A DNA stretch of 64,000 nucleotides from Sphingobacterium lumbrici (GTDB taxonomy: Bacteria; Bacteroidota; Bacteroidia; Sphingobacteriales; Sphingobacteriaceae): assembly GCF_006476045.1 (NCBI RefSeq), contig NZ_SRZY01000027.1, forward strand, positions 248,001 through 312,000. The letters are read 5' to 3'. Below, one piece after another: positions 45,204-53,498 of this stretch; within the stretch, counting starts at the first letter, position 1, and each line of letters opens with the position of its first letter. The position numbers and the translations under genes were made by a program. Under the pieces are notes generated by a model. That model had not been told where the DNA came from. It did no database searches and saw only the letters and a list, made by a program, of their open reading frames with translations.

Positions 45204-46166
45204 TTATTCGCCACCCTCTTTTGCTGCCAAATAGCGCTCAGCTTCCAAAGCAGCCATACAACCCGTTCCGGCAGCGGTAATTGCTTGACGGTATACATGA
45301 TCTTGCACATCCCCACAAGCAAATACACCTGGGATATTTGTCGCCGTAACGTTAGGTTTCGTAATCAAATATCCCGTTTCATCCATATCTAAGATACCTT
45401 TAAACAGATCGGTATTCGGTTTATGTCCAATAGCCACAAAGAATCCCGTAATATTCAGATCCTTTACTTCCTGGGTTTGATTATTCTTAACACGCAATCC
45501 AGTCACCACCTGTCCATCACCAAGTACTTCTTCTGTTTCGGTATTATAGTGAATTTCAATATTCGGTGTGTTCAATACGCGATGTACCATAGCCTTAGAG
45601 GCACGGAATTCGCCGCGACGTACTAACATGTGCACCTTATTACACAGCTTAGCTAAGTAGGTAGCTTCTTCTGCGGCAGTATCACCGGCACCTACAATGG
45701 CGACATCCTGTCCTTTAAAGAAAAAACCGTCACAAACAGCACAAGCTGAGACACCAAAACCATTGTACTTTTCTTCCGAGTCTAATCCCAGCCATTTTGC
45801 AGTTGCTCCTGTTGCAATAATCACCGTGTCTGCAGTTACCGTTTTAACATTATCAATCTCCACCTTGTGTACACCACCATTCATCGAAAAATCTACTTTC
45901 GTTGCATACCCAAAACGTACACTTGTACCGAACCGCTCGGCTTGAACACGTAAATCTTCCATCATTACTGGCCCGGTAATACCGTTTGGATATCCAGGAA
46001 AATTGTCCACTTCCGTTGTTTGCGTTAATTGCCCTCCCGGTACCAGACCGGTATAAATCACAGGTTTCATATCAGCTCGGGCAGCATAAATTGCAGCAGT
46101 ATACCCTGCAGGACCTGAACCAATAATCAAACATTGTATGTGCTCTATTTGTTCTTGTGTATTCAT
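45204..46166 (-). CDS. trxB: Thioredoxin reductase
   Basis: 320 residues. FAD site GSGPAGYTAAIYAARA (about 17-32), redox pair CAVCDG (about 142-147), NADPH site GAGDTAAEEA and C-terminal FACGDVQDHVYRQAITAAGTG. Complete low-molecular-weight TrxB that passes electrons from NADPH to thioredoxin. It forms a transcription unit on its own or with the exonuclease gene 38 bp upstream. Confidence 0.96.
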   Translation of the reverse strand: MNTQEQIEHIQCLIIGSGPAGYTAAIYAARADMKPVIYTGLVPGGQLTQTTEVDNFPGYPNGITGPVMMEDLRVQAERFGTSVRFGYATKVDFSMNGGVHKVEIDNVKTVTADTVIIATGATAKWLGLDSEEKYNGFGVSACAVCDGFFFKGQDVAIVGAGDTAAEEATYLAKLCNKVHMLVRRGEFRASKAMVHRVLNTPNIEIHYNTETEEVLGDGQVVTGLRVKNNQTQEVKDLNITGFFVAIGHKPNTDLFKGILDMDETGYLITKPNVTATNIPGVFACGDVQDHVYRQAITAAGTGCMAALEAERYLAAKEGGE

Positions 46167-46203
46167 TTTATAATTTACAATATACTTTATTTATTTAACT
46201 CTA

Positions 46204-47157
46204 TTATTTACCAAATTTATTTTTTAGATCATCCAACATATCCAAGGTAATGGGTTTAGGCTTTTCCTTGCTTGACGCATGCTGAAAGTTCTTTTTAACG
46301 TCTTTCTTGTTGTCTTTCTCTACTTCTAGCTGCGCTACTTTTGCTTCACGTTTTACCTGTCTATGTGCATTCCAAAGATGTTCAAGAACTTTTTTAGTGT
46401 ACAATGGAAAATCACCATTTTGCATCCATGCATAATAACTTGGCTCTATATCGAACACATCTGTGACCACCCGACCTTTATGCTTTCCAAAATTAATGAT
46501 TACCTGATTATCATCATTGTACACCAATCTTCCGGCAAAATCAACAGGCTTAGACATATTGGTAAAGGCATGCAATGCATCCACATCATTAACGACAGGT
46601 ACACTCACCTTACCATGCTTGTCTTCAAATTCGACACCTTCGTATTTGACCAACTGTGCTTGTAGTACTTCATAAGTGGCTCTCACATCCGCTTCTGCCT
46701 GATGCGCATTTTCCAAACTCTTACCACAATAGAATTTGTACGCTGCCTTTAATGTACGCTGCTCCATTTGATGGAATATATTTTGTACGTCAACAAATGA
46801 CCTACCTTCCAATGTAAATTCAACGCGTGCACGTAAAAATTCTTCCATCAACATTGGTACATCAAATTTATTGGAGTTATAACCCGCTAAATCCGAATCG
46901 CCAATAAATTCAGCTACTTCTACCGCTAATTCTTTAAATGTAGGAAGATCTTTTACATCTTCGTCATAAATACCATGAAACATTGAGGAAGCTAACGGAA
47001 TAGGCATCTCGGGATTCACCCGTCTGGTCAATACCTGCTCACTGCCATCGGTCATCACCTTTAATATAGCTATTTCAACGATTTTATCTGCTGAAACATT
47101 GACCCCAGTAGTCTCTAAATCGAAGAATGCCAATGGTCTTTTTAATTTCAATTCCAT
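46204..47157 (-). CDS. DnaQ-like 3'-5' exonuclease with DUF3820-like tail
   Basis: 317 residues. DEDDh exonuclease: FFDLETTGVNVSADKIVEIA (about 12-31), LAGYNSNKFDVPML and HQAEADVRATYEVL. The C-terminal part (about 210-275) has INFGKHKGRVVTDVF and YYAWMQNGDFPL, as in DUF3820 proteins. A Lys-rich tail ends the protein. Likely DNA or RNA trimming; not the polymerase III epsilon subunit itself, because of the added domain. Confidence 0.88.
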   Translation of the reverse strand: MELKLKRPLAFFDLETTGVNVSADKIVEIAILKVMTDGSEQVLTRRVNPEMPIPLASSMFHGIYDEDVKDLPTFKELAVEVAEFIGDSDLAGYNSNKFDVPMLMEEFLRARVEFTLEGRSFVDVQNIFHQMEQRTLKAAYKFYCGKSLENAHQAEADVRATYEVLQAQLVKYEGVEFEDKHGKVSVPVVNDVDALHAFTNMSKPVDFAGRLVYNDDNQVIINFGKHKGRVVTDVFDIEPSYYAWMQNGDFPLYTKKVLEHLWNAHRQVKREAKVAQLEVEKDNKKDVKKNFQHASSKEKPKPITLDMLDDLKNKFGK

Positions 47158-47323
47158 GCCCTAAAGATATAGCTAAATGCGAACAAACAAAAATACAATT
47201 AACATTTTACCCTTTCATCAAGAGAAAGTAATTTCATAAGTCTATAATCCGCTTTTTTATACCAGATAAATATTTCATATTTTTTCTTTTTTATAAAATC
47301 AATGCATTAATTTCGTAGCGATC

Positions 47324-47695
47324 ATGAAAAGATGTCTGTTATATCTATTAATACCGATCATGTTATTACAAAGTAACATGACACTATTGATATGTACATC
47401 TTTTTATTACAATCAGAACTATATCGAAAAGTACCTATGTGTACAACGCAGCATAGTCAATAATACCTGTCACGGGCAGTGTTTCCTGATGAAAAAAATT
47501 AAGGCACAGCAGGAAAAAGAACAATCCAATTTTAAAGTGAATTTTAACGAATCCAACGCTATAGCCACTTTCGATTTCGATTTCACATCTCTGTGTCAAC
47601 CCCTCTGCTCTGATATTATCTATTCCATCTATACGACCGATCTTCGTCCCAAAGACTATAATGCTTCGGTATTCCGACCTCCCGTATTAGGATAA
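47324..47695 (+). CDS. Small secreted Cys-containing protein of the copper module
   Basis: 123 residues. An N-terminal signal-like helix (LLYLLIPIMLLQSNMTLLI) is followed by CVQRSIVNNTCHGQCFLMKK, which I have seen in short Bacteroidota proteins beside metal-handling genes. Five or more Cys could bind copper. Downstream in the same direction come MbnP, an MbnH-like dihaem protein and an outer-membrane protein, though after a 377-bp gap. The function is not established. Confidence 0.6.
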   Translation: MKRCLLYLLIPIMLLQSNMTLLICTSFYYNQNYIEKYLCVQRSIVNNTCHGQCFLMKKIKAQQEKEQSNFKVNFNESNAIATFDFDFTSLCQPLCSDIIYSIYTTDLRPKDYNASVFRPPVLG

Positions 47696-48072
47696 TTACC
47701 CTTTCATCTTATTTTATCGAGAAGCTATGGTATACAATAGCTTATTTGTTCATGTATTGATGAACATTTTCTGTATATGATATATCTACAGAGAGATTCT
47801 ATGCAAATGCGGATTAGTTAAATCATCAAACCTATATGATAGACTATGCAACTGCCTTGCACCGTAAATAGATACAGATGAAATGTTCATCTCCTGTTAG
47901 GACAAAGACAATACATTAGCATAAACTAAACTCAGGCAAACTCATGAGCGTCTGTAAAAAAGACAAGGAACAGAACTAGTACCTTTAAAAGAACGTCATA
48001 AAGAAACAATTACTAAACGAATACCCCCCTGAGCCTTACGAGCTCAGGAATTAAATGCAAAACTATATACAC
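47696..48072. other. Spacer in the copper module
   Basis: 377 bp with no gene. Two weak hairpins lie at 47722-47743 (AAGCTAT/ATAGCTT) and 47747-47766 (TGTTCAT/ATGAACA), perhaps ending the upstream gene. The promoter of the MbnP gene should lie here. Confidence 0.45.
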
Positions 48073-48882
48073 ATGAAATTTCAACATTTATTACTATGCA
48101 TGCTATCTGCGTGTATATCATTTTCTTGTACAAAGGATGAGCCTACTCCCGATGTTACCAAAAACGGACAATTGAAAATTAAGTTCGATCAGATTGTAGG
48201 CAACAAAAAATTAGTCCTCAATGAAACGACTTACACCAACGACAGCGAAGAGCAGTTTACACTAAGTACCGCAAAATATTATGTCAGCAATATCATATTA
48301 ACCAATCATAACGGTCAATCTTATACTGTTCCCAAATCCGAATCTTTTTTTCTCATCAATGCAGCTAACTCCGAATCCCTTACGCCATCCGTATTAGTAC
48401 CGGAAGGCCAATACACTACGTTACAATTCAATTTAGGAGTAGATAGCATAACCAATACACTGCCCGTTTCAGAGCGAACAGGAGTATTGGACGTAGCTGG
48501 TAACGACATGTATTGGAGTTGGAACAGTGGATATATTTTCTTCAAACTGGAGGGTTCGTCTACTTCCGCTACAACAGCGGATCAGAAGTTTAGATACCAT
48601 ATTGGTCTCTTTGGCGGATACGACACGAAAACAGTTAACAACAATAAAACTGTTGTCCTCGATCTATCTAAAGCCGGAACTGCTATCGTACAGGAAAACC
48701 TAAGTTCTAGCATTCATCTTATGGTAGATCTGGGAAAAATATTTGACGGTAAAAATAAGATTAGCATAGCTACTTATCCAACGGTGATGACCAGTGGTCC
48801 ACATCAATTGATAGCAGAAAACTACGCACAGATGTTTACCCATGATCATACGCACAATTATCAAAAGATAAGTAATGAGTAA
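48073..48882 (+). CDS. MbnP-family lipoprotein
   Basis: 269 residues from the chosen ATG (Met7 of the open frame), which puts the signal peptide at the start; lipobox ISFSC. The family pattern is clear: GQLKIKFDQIVGNKKL, then LSTAKYYVSNIIL, the LQFNLGVDS block, and MYWSWNSGYIFFKLEG, whose Trp residues are used in MbnP for copper or kynurenine chemistry. Periplasmic or outer-membrane lipoprotein. The stop overlaps the next gene by 8 bp, so it is coupled to the MbnH-like protein. Confidence 0.88.
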   Translation: MKFQHLLLCMLSACISFSCTKDEPTPDVTKNGQLKIKFDQIVGNKKLVLNETTYTNDSEEQFTLSTAKYYVSNIILTNHNGQSYTVPKSESFFLINAANSESLTPSVLVPEGQYTTLQFNLGVDSITNTLPVSERTGVLDVAGNDMYWSWNSGYIFFKLEGSSTSATTADQKFRYHIGLFGGYDTKTVNNNKTVVLDLSKAGTAIVQENLSSSIHLMVDLGKIFDGKNKISIATYPTVMTSGPHQLIAENYAQMFTHDHTHNYQKISNE

Positions 48883-49900
48883 ACTTCAAATTTTGTTTTT
48901 TATTGGTATAATCGGTGTAGTGATAGCTTGTCAAAAAACAGATGATAAACTAGATACATTGCTATTTGAATTTGTACAACCGGAGCATTTCCCTGCTCCG
49001 GTATACAACCTGGCGAGCAATCCGATCAGTAAAGAAGGTTTCGAATTAGGCAGAAAATTATTCTACGATCCTATCCTATCCCGAAACAATACAATATCTT
49101 GTGGAAGCTGCCACATTAGTCAGCATGCCTTTACACATCACGGTCACGATGTGAGCCATGGCATAGATGATCGATTGGGTGTACGTAACAGCATGCCGTT
49201 GATGAATCTTGCCTGGTCGAAGGGCTTTTTTTGGGACGGTGGCGTATTTCATCTGGATCTTGCTCCAATAGCACCTATTGAAAATGAAGCAGAAATGGAT
49301 GAACAATTTGTTACAGTCCTAGAGAAGTTAAGAAATTCTAAAGATTACCCCACTTTATTTCAAAAAGCATTCGGTTCGTCAGAAATAAATTCTGTAAACA
49401 CACTTCAGGCACTCTCACAGTTTATGCTCTTACTAATATCCGACAACAGCAAGTACGACCAAGTAATTCGTAAGGAGACAAATTTTAGTGCAGCAGAGCA
49501 ACGAGGATATACTCTCTATCAACAAAAATGTAGTACATGTCATCAAGAACCCCTATTTACCGACTATTCGTATAGAGACAATGGACTGGGTATCAATCCC
49601 ACACAGGATCAGGGAAGGTATGAGATAACCGGATTAGAATCTGATAAACTAAAATTTAAAGTTCCTTCACTACGCAATCTTGCATATACATCTCCCTATA
49701 TGCACGATGGTAGTTTTATCACTTTGGAAGCAGTCATTAATCATTATCGAAGGGAAATCAAACAGACCGACAACCTAGATCCGCTCCTGCGTGACGGTAT
49801 CACTTTATCCAATATAGAAATCAGCGATCTAACTGCGTTTCTGAATACACTTAATGATGAAAAATTTATTAGAAACACGCTATTTTCTGAACAACCATGA
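48875..49900 (+). CDS. MbnH-like dihaem cytochrome c peroxidase-family protein
   Basis: 341 residues. Lipoprotein-type start (signal then VIAC). Two haem motifs: CGSCH (about 74-78) and CSTCH (about 220-224). LGVRNSMPLMNLAW and VPSLRNLAYTSPYMHDGSF match the CcpA/MauG family. MbnH uses a high-valent haem state to oxidise a Trp of MbnP, so the overlap with the MbnP gene is informative. Periplasmic. Confidence 0.9.
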   Translation: MSKLQILFFIGIIGVVIACQKTDDKLDTLLFEFVQPEHFPAPVYNLASNPISKEGFELGRKLFYDPILSRNNTISCGSCHISQHAFTHHGHDVSHGIDDRLGVRNSMPLMNLAWSKGFFWDGGVFHLDLAPIAPIENEAEMDEQFVTVLEKLRNSKDYPTLFQKAFGSSEINSVNTLQALSQFMLLLISDNSKYDQVIRKETNFSAAEQRGYTLYQQKCSTCHQEPLFTDYSYRDNGLGINPTQDQGRYEITGLESDKLKFKVPSLRNLAYTSPYMHDGSFITLEAVINHYRREIKQTDNLDPLLRDGITLSNIEISDLTAFLNTLNDEKFIRNTLFSEQP

Positions 49901-49973
49901 GACTATCTAACAATCTAATGATGGGAACAGGATAGTTTCTTAGGTGATTAGATCGTATAAAAATAATTCAAAC

Positions 49974-50897
49974 ATGAAAAAAAAATTGATTCTTATCGTA
50001 TTAAGCTCATTCCTCACCTATGCAAACGCCTGTGATATTTGTGGGTGTGGTGCTGGCAGCTATTACATTGGTATTCTTCCGGATTTTAACAAACGTTTTG
50101 TAGGTCTACGGTATCAATTCAACAAGTTAACCACCCAACTCGATGTCAATGGTAACCGGACCACCCTTACCTCTGATGAGCAGTATCAGAACGTAGAGCT
50201 TTGGGGCGCATGGAATTTTGGATCGCGCTGGCGTATAATGGCGATCGTGCCTTATAACCTGATCGAGAAATACAACAACGCATCCGAGACATTGCGTCGT
50301 AAAGATGGCTTAGGAGATGTAGTACTAAATGGTTATTTCAACATTCTGAACAAAACCGGTCAAAGTGACAATAAATTGATTGTCCACTCCTTGTGGGGTG
50401 GATTGGGATTAAAATTACCCACCGGAAATTACAGCGTTCAAGAAGTCAACAATAATCTTAATTCACCTAACATCTTCCAACTAGGAACCGGTAGCACTGA
50501 TGTGTTGGCCAATATCATGTATGATATACGCATACATGATATCGGTATCAATACCAATTTCAGTTACAAACTAAACACCGAAAATGCGGATGATTACCGA
50601 TACGGAGACAAAATATCGGCTAACGTATCAGCTTATTATAAAATCAATTTGGGGATAGATAAAAGGTTAGCACCAAATATTGGTGTAGCCTATGAACACC
50701 AACAAAAAGATCACACGTTGGGTTATCGCCTCACAGAAACTGGTGGAAGTCTCGTGAACAGTATCCTGGGACTAGAAACGAATTTCAAGCAACTATCTCT
50801 GGGAATTAATTACCAACTTCCGTTACAACAAGATCTGGGAAAAAGAAGAATTGAATCCGGAAATAAATTTTTAACACATATTTCCTACTCTTTTTAG
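49974..50897 (+). CDS. Outer-membrane beta-barrel protein of the copper module
   Basis: 307 residues from Met11 of the open frame, which gives a clean signal peptide (KKKLILIVLSSFLTYANA). The mature start CDICGCGAG carries three Cys suited to metal binding. The rest alternates as beta strands (RFVGLRYQFNKLTTQLD, FNILNK, SVSAYYK-type) and ends in Phe, typical of outer-membrane proteins. It follows the MbnH-like gene by 73 bp and likely completes a copper/haem export or sensing unit. Confidence 0.75.
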   Translation: MKKKLILIVLSSFLTYANACDICGCGAGSYYIGILPDFNKRFVGLRYQFNKLTTQLDVNGNRTTLTSDEQYQNVELWGAWNFGSRWRIMAIVPYNLIEKYNNASETLRRKDGLGDVVLNGYFNILNKTGQSDNKLIVHSLWGGLGLKLPTGNYSVQEVNNNLNSPNIFQLGTGSTDVLANIMYDIRIHDIGINTNFSYKLNTENADDYRYGDKISANVSAYYKINLGIDKRLAPNIGVAYEHQQKDHTLGYRLTETGGSLVNSILGLETNFKQLSLGINYQLPLQQDLGKRRIESGNKFLTHISYSF

Positions 50898-50913
50898 TAA
50901 AAAAGACCAACAA

Positions 50914-50944
50914 AAAAAGCAATCCACATGTGGATTGCTTTTTT
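50914..50944. terminator. Bidirectional terminator
   Basis: AAAAAGCAATCCACATGTGGATTGCTTTTT is a near-perfect palindrome between convergent genes. Confidence 0.85.
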
Positions 50945-50961
50945 GTTGTTTTATAAATATT

Positions 50962-51360
50962 TTATCCCAACACCTCTTTAACTCGTCTTATTTGATGATC
51001 GACTAATTTCTGTAAGGGGCCGGAAGCCATCATCTTCATCATCATATTCAATTGCGCTTCAATCACAAAGGTAGCTTTGGTTTCCAATGGAGAGATTTCT
51101 TCTACTTGCCAAGATAATTTAACTTCAAAAGGCGCTTCTTCTAAAGGCACACAGATGATTTCTTTATTTTCGACACGCTGGTTGATCTTAAGCGACAACT
51201 TAGCCATATTTTTGATTGTAAATCGCGCTTCATCCGCAGTCGAAGTCCAGTCATATATATTATCTGGCATCAATTGCTCATGATTATTCAAATCTGCTAA
51301 AAAAGAATACACTTCAGAAACAGTTTTGTTAATTACAATATGATTTTGAATGACTGTCAT
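50962..51360 (-). CDS. SRPBCC (START-like) domain protein
   Basis: 132 residues. The opening NHIVINKTVSEVYSFLADLNNHEQLMP and the C-terminal helix LQKLVDHQIRRVKEVL fit the polyketide cyclase/SRPBCC fold, with a hydrophobic ligand pocket. It follows pyrE by 12 bp in the same operon, a link often seen in Sphingobacteriaceae. Ligand unknown. Confidence 0.8.
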   Translation of the reverse strand: MTVIQNHIVINKTVSEVYSFLADLNNHEQLMPDNIYDWTSTADEARFTIKNMAKLSLKINQRVENKEIICVPLEEAPFEVKLSWQVEEISPLETKATFVIEAQLNMMMKMMASGPLQKLVDHQIRRVKEVLG

Positions 51361-51372
51361 GATTCTTTTATG

Positions 51373-52020
51373 TTATACGCTTGGCTCCCAATTCGCCGGA
51401 TCCTTACGCCACTGCTCTAACATCTCCACATCACTTTCCAGCACATAGCTTTTATCTACAGCTACTTTGATTAATGAATCATAAGTACAAAGGCTGAATA
51501 AAGGACATTTTGCTTCTGCAAAATTTTCAGTAGCCTCATCAAACCCATAGGTAAAGATAGAAATCAGGCCAACGACATTGCAACCTGCTTCACGCAGTGC
51601 CTTCACAGCGATCAGAGAACTTTTACCCGTAGATACCAAATCCTCTATCACCACTACACGTTGTCCGCTTACCACCTCTCCTTCTATTAGGTTTTGGCGT
51701 CCATGACCTTTGGCGCTACTACGTACATAGGTAAACGGCAGACCTAAATCCTGAGCAACTAATACTCCTTGCGGTATACCAGCGGTAGCTACTCCAGAAA
51801 TCATTTCTACGCTTCCAAATTCTTCCTGAATACGCTGAGATAGCTTTTGGCGGATGTAAGTACGAATGGCGGGATGCGATAGTGTGATGCGGTTATCACA
51901 GTAAATTGGAGACTGCCAACCCGAAGCCCATGTAAAAGGACTTTTAGGTTGCAATTTTATTGCTTTAATTTGCAATAAGGATTCAGCAACTTTTTGTTCA
52001 ACCTCATTAAAATTATTCAT
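51373..52020 (-). CDS. pyrE: Orotate phosphoribosyltransferase
   Basis: 215 residues. PRPP-binding motif VVVIEDLVSTGKSS (about 122-135), SGVATAGIPQG and YVRSSAKGHGRQN are diagnostic. Converts orotate and PRPP to OMP in pyrimidine synthesis. It is divergent from the NUDIX gene, with start codons only about 20 bp apart, so the two promoters overlap the opposite coding region. Confidence 0.95.
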   Translation of the reverse strand: MNNFNEVEQKVAESLLQIKAIKLQPKSPFTWASGWQSPIYCDNRITLSHPAIRTYIRQKLSQRIQEEFGSVEMISGVATAGIPQGVLVAQDLGLPFTYVRSSAKGHGRQNLIEGEVVSGQRVVVIEDLVSTGKSSLIAVKALREAGCNVVGLISIFTYGFDEATENFAEAKCPLFSLCTYDSLIKVAVDKSYVLESDVEMLEQWRKDPANWEPSV

Positions 52021-52042
52021 GGCGCAAATTTATAAAATTTAT

Positions 52043-52630
52043 ATGAACCAAAGCCTGCTTATTTTAGCAGATTTTACACCTAAAATTAAGAACGACATCC
52101 AAACTATTGGATTACAAGAGATTGACTTGGAAAAACTTTTCAACAACAGTACAAAGAACAGTAGTGTCACTTATTTGTATATACATCCAGAAGTGGAAAA
52201 AGTTTTTAAAATGGTCTCTAGCAAGCTCAGAATCATTAAGGCTGCGGGTGGTATTGTAAAAAATGGTGACGGTCATTACCTGTTCATTCACCGTCTCGGA
52301 AAATGGGATTTACCTAAAGGAAAGGTAGAAGATAATGAAAAAATGCGTGATGCGGCCGTACGTGAAGTGGAGGAAGAGTGTGGGATTAAAATTCACTATC
52401 TTGGAAAAAAAAAGGTTACAACATACCATACCTATCTAATACGCGGCAAGCTGGTTTTAAAACAGACCAATTGGTATGAAATGGGGGTCAATAAAATTCC
52501 CAAATTAATCCCTCAACTTGAAGAAGACATTGATCGGGCGGAATGGTTATCAAAAAAAGATCTAACTCAAGTGAAAGAAAATACCTATCCACTCATTCTG
52601 GAAATAGTAAACGAAAAAATTCTAAAATAG
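52043..52630 (+). CDS. NUDIX hydrolase
   Basis: 195 residues from the ATG at 52043; an upstream ATG at 52019 would add eight residues but overlap the pyrE start codon. The Nudix box runs GKVEDNEKMRDAAVREVEEECG (about 101-122) with the REVEEE catalytic core. The N-terminal 65 residues are an extra domain. Removes or cleaves a nucleoside diphosphate-X substrate not predictable from sequence. Confidence 0.88.
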   Translation: MNQSLLILADFTPKIKNDIQTIGLQEIDLEKLFNNSTKNSSVTYLYIHPEVEKVFKMVSSKLRIIKAAGGIVKNGDGHYLFIHRLGKWDLPKGKVEDNEKMRDAAVREVEEECGIKIHYLGKKKVTTYHTYLIRGKLVLKQTNWYEMGVNKIPKLIPQLEEDIDRAEWLSKKDLTQVKENTYPLILEIVNEKILK

Positions 52631-52632
52631 AA

Positions 52633-52661
52633 AAAGCCCTGAATTAAACCTTCAGGGCTTT
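52633..52661. terminator. Bidirectional terminator
   Basis: AAAGCCCTGAA / TTCAGGGCTTT with a seven-base loop between convergent genes. Confidence 0.85.
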
Positions 52662-52680
52662 CATCTAAAACATATAACCA

Positions 52681-53175
52681 CTAACTATTAGAACTTTCTC
52701 CTTTGAAACCTGAAGATTTTTCAATCTTTTTGCGCATAGGGCTCCCATCTTTACGACTCTTAAAATGTTGCCCACGTTTGTGTACACGATCACCGTCACG
52801 TTTCACTATGCGTTCTTTCATTATTTTTTGTTGATCTTCTGTCAATAAATTCTTAAATCTATCACGATCAACTTTCATTTCGTTTTGTATCGCTGCATGT
52901 TCTTTTTTTCGTATTTCCGAACGTTGTTTTAGTTTTTTTGCTTTATCGAGGTTATACGCATATACCTCCTCACGCTGCTTATCCGTAAATTTTAATTCCT
53001 TATCCAAACGCGCTGTGCGGATCTTTGCGATATCTTCAGGTGATTTATTCACCATATACTCTTTCTTGGGTGATTTACGATCTGGACGCTTGTTATCTGA
53101 TTTATCCTGTGCAAAGGATACAACACTCAATCCTGTAAACAATACCACTAATGTGAATATCTTTTTCATAGTCAT
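52681..53175 (-). CDS. Secreted Spy/CpxP- or DUF4890-like protein
   Basis: 164 residues. Signal peptide KKIFTLVVLFTGLSVVSFAQ, then a very basic helical protein with RTARLDKELKFTDKQREEVY and FKNLLTEDQQKIMKERI, reminiscent of the LTxxQ-type repeats of Spy/CpxP and Bacteroidota DUF4890 proteins. Periplasmic, possibly a chaperone-like stress protein. The disordered tail is rich in Lys and Ser. Confidence 0.7.
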   Translation of the reverse strand: MTMKKIFTLVVLFTGLSVVSFAQDKSDNKRPDRKSPKKEYMVNKSPEDIAKIRTARLDKELKFTDKQREEVYAYNLDKAKKLKQRSEIRKKEHAAIQNEMKVDRDRFKNLLTEDQQKIMKERIVKRDGDRVHKRGQHFKSRKDGSPMRKKIEKSSGFKGESSNS

Positions 53176-53271
53176 CTTAATTAAATTGTAAATAATATTT
53201 TAATACGCTTGTTCTATTTATAGATACAATTCGAACGAAACAGTTTAATATTGCTATTGTTAAATTTAGTT

Positions 53272-53442
53272 AAGGCTTTGGACAAGATATTTGACTTGGA
53301 TGGAAATGACTATTTTAAGCTACTACAGGAGCTTAAAATACAAAAAATGCTTTAGTTTCAAAAAGCATATCTAAATGGTTTTAAATTTTCTGAGAAAGAG
53401 ACCGTAGATATAAGTGAAACATCTAAACGGATTGGAGTATAA
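53272..53442 (+). pseudogene. Possible remnant of a small gene, with an in-frame TAG
   Basis: One frame reads KALDKIFDLDGNDYFKLLQE and continues through a TAG at about residue 28 to FQKAYLNGFKFSEKE before the final TAA. Both halves look protein-like, but no start is clear. It may be a decayed gene or chance; I give it little weight. The rest of the 53176-53498 spacer shows nothing else but the leuS terminator. Confidence 0.25.
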
Positions 53443-53479
53443 AGCAAAAGACCGAATTATAAAATCCGGTCTTTTGCTT
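53442..53479 (-). terminator. Terminator of leuS
   Basis: AAGCAAAAGACCG / CGGTCTTTTGCTT stem just past the leuS stop at 53499. Confidence 0.85.
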
Positions 53480-53498
53480 ATTTATGGGTGGGTTCGTA

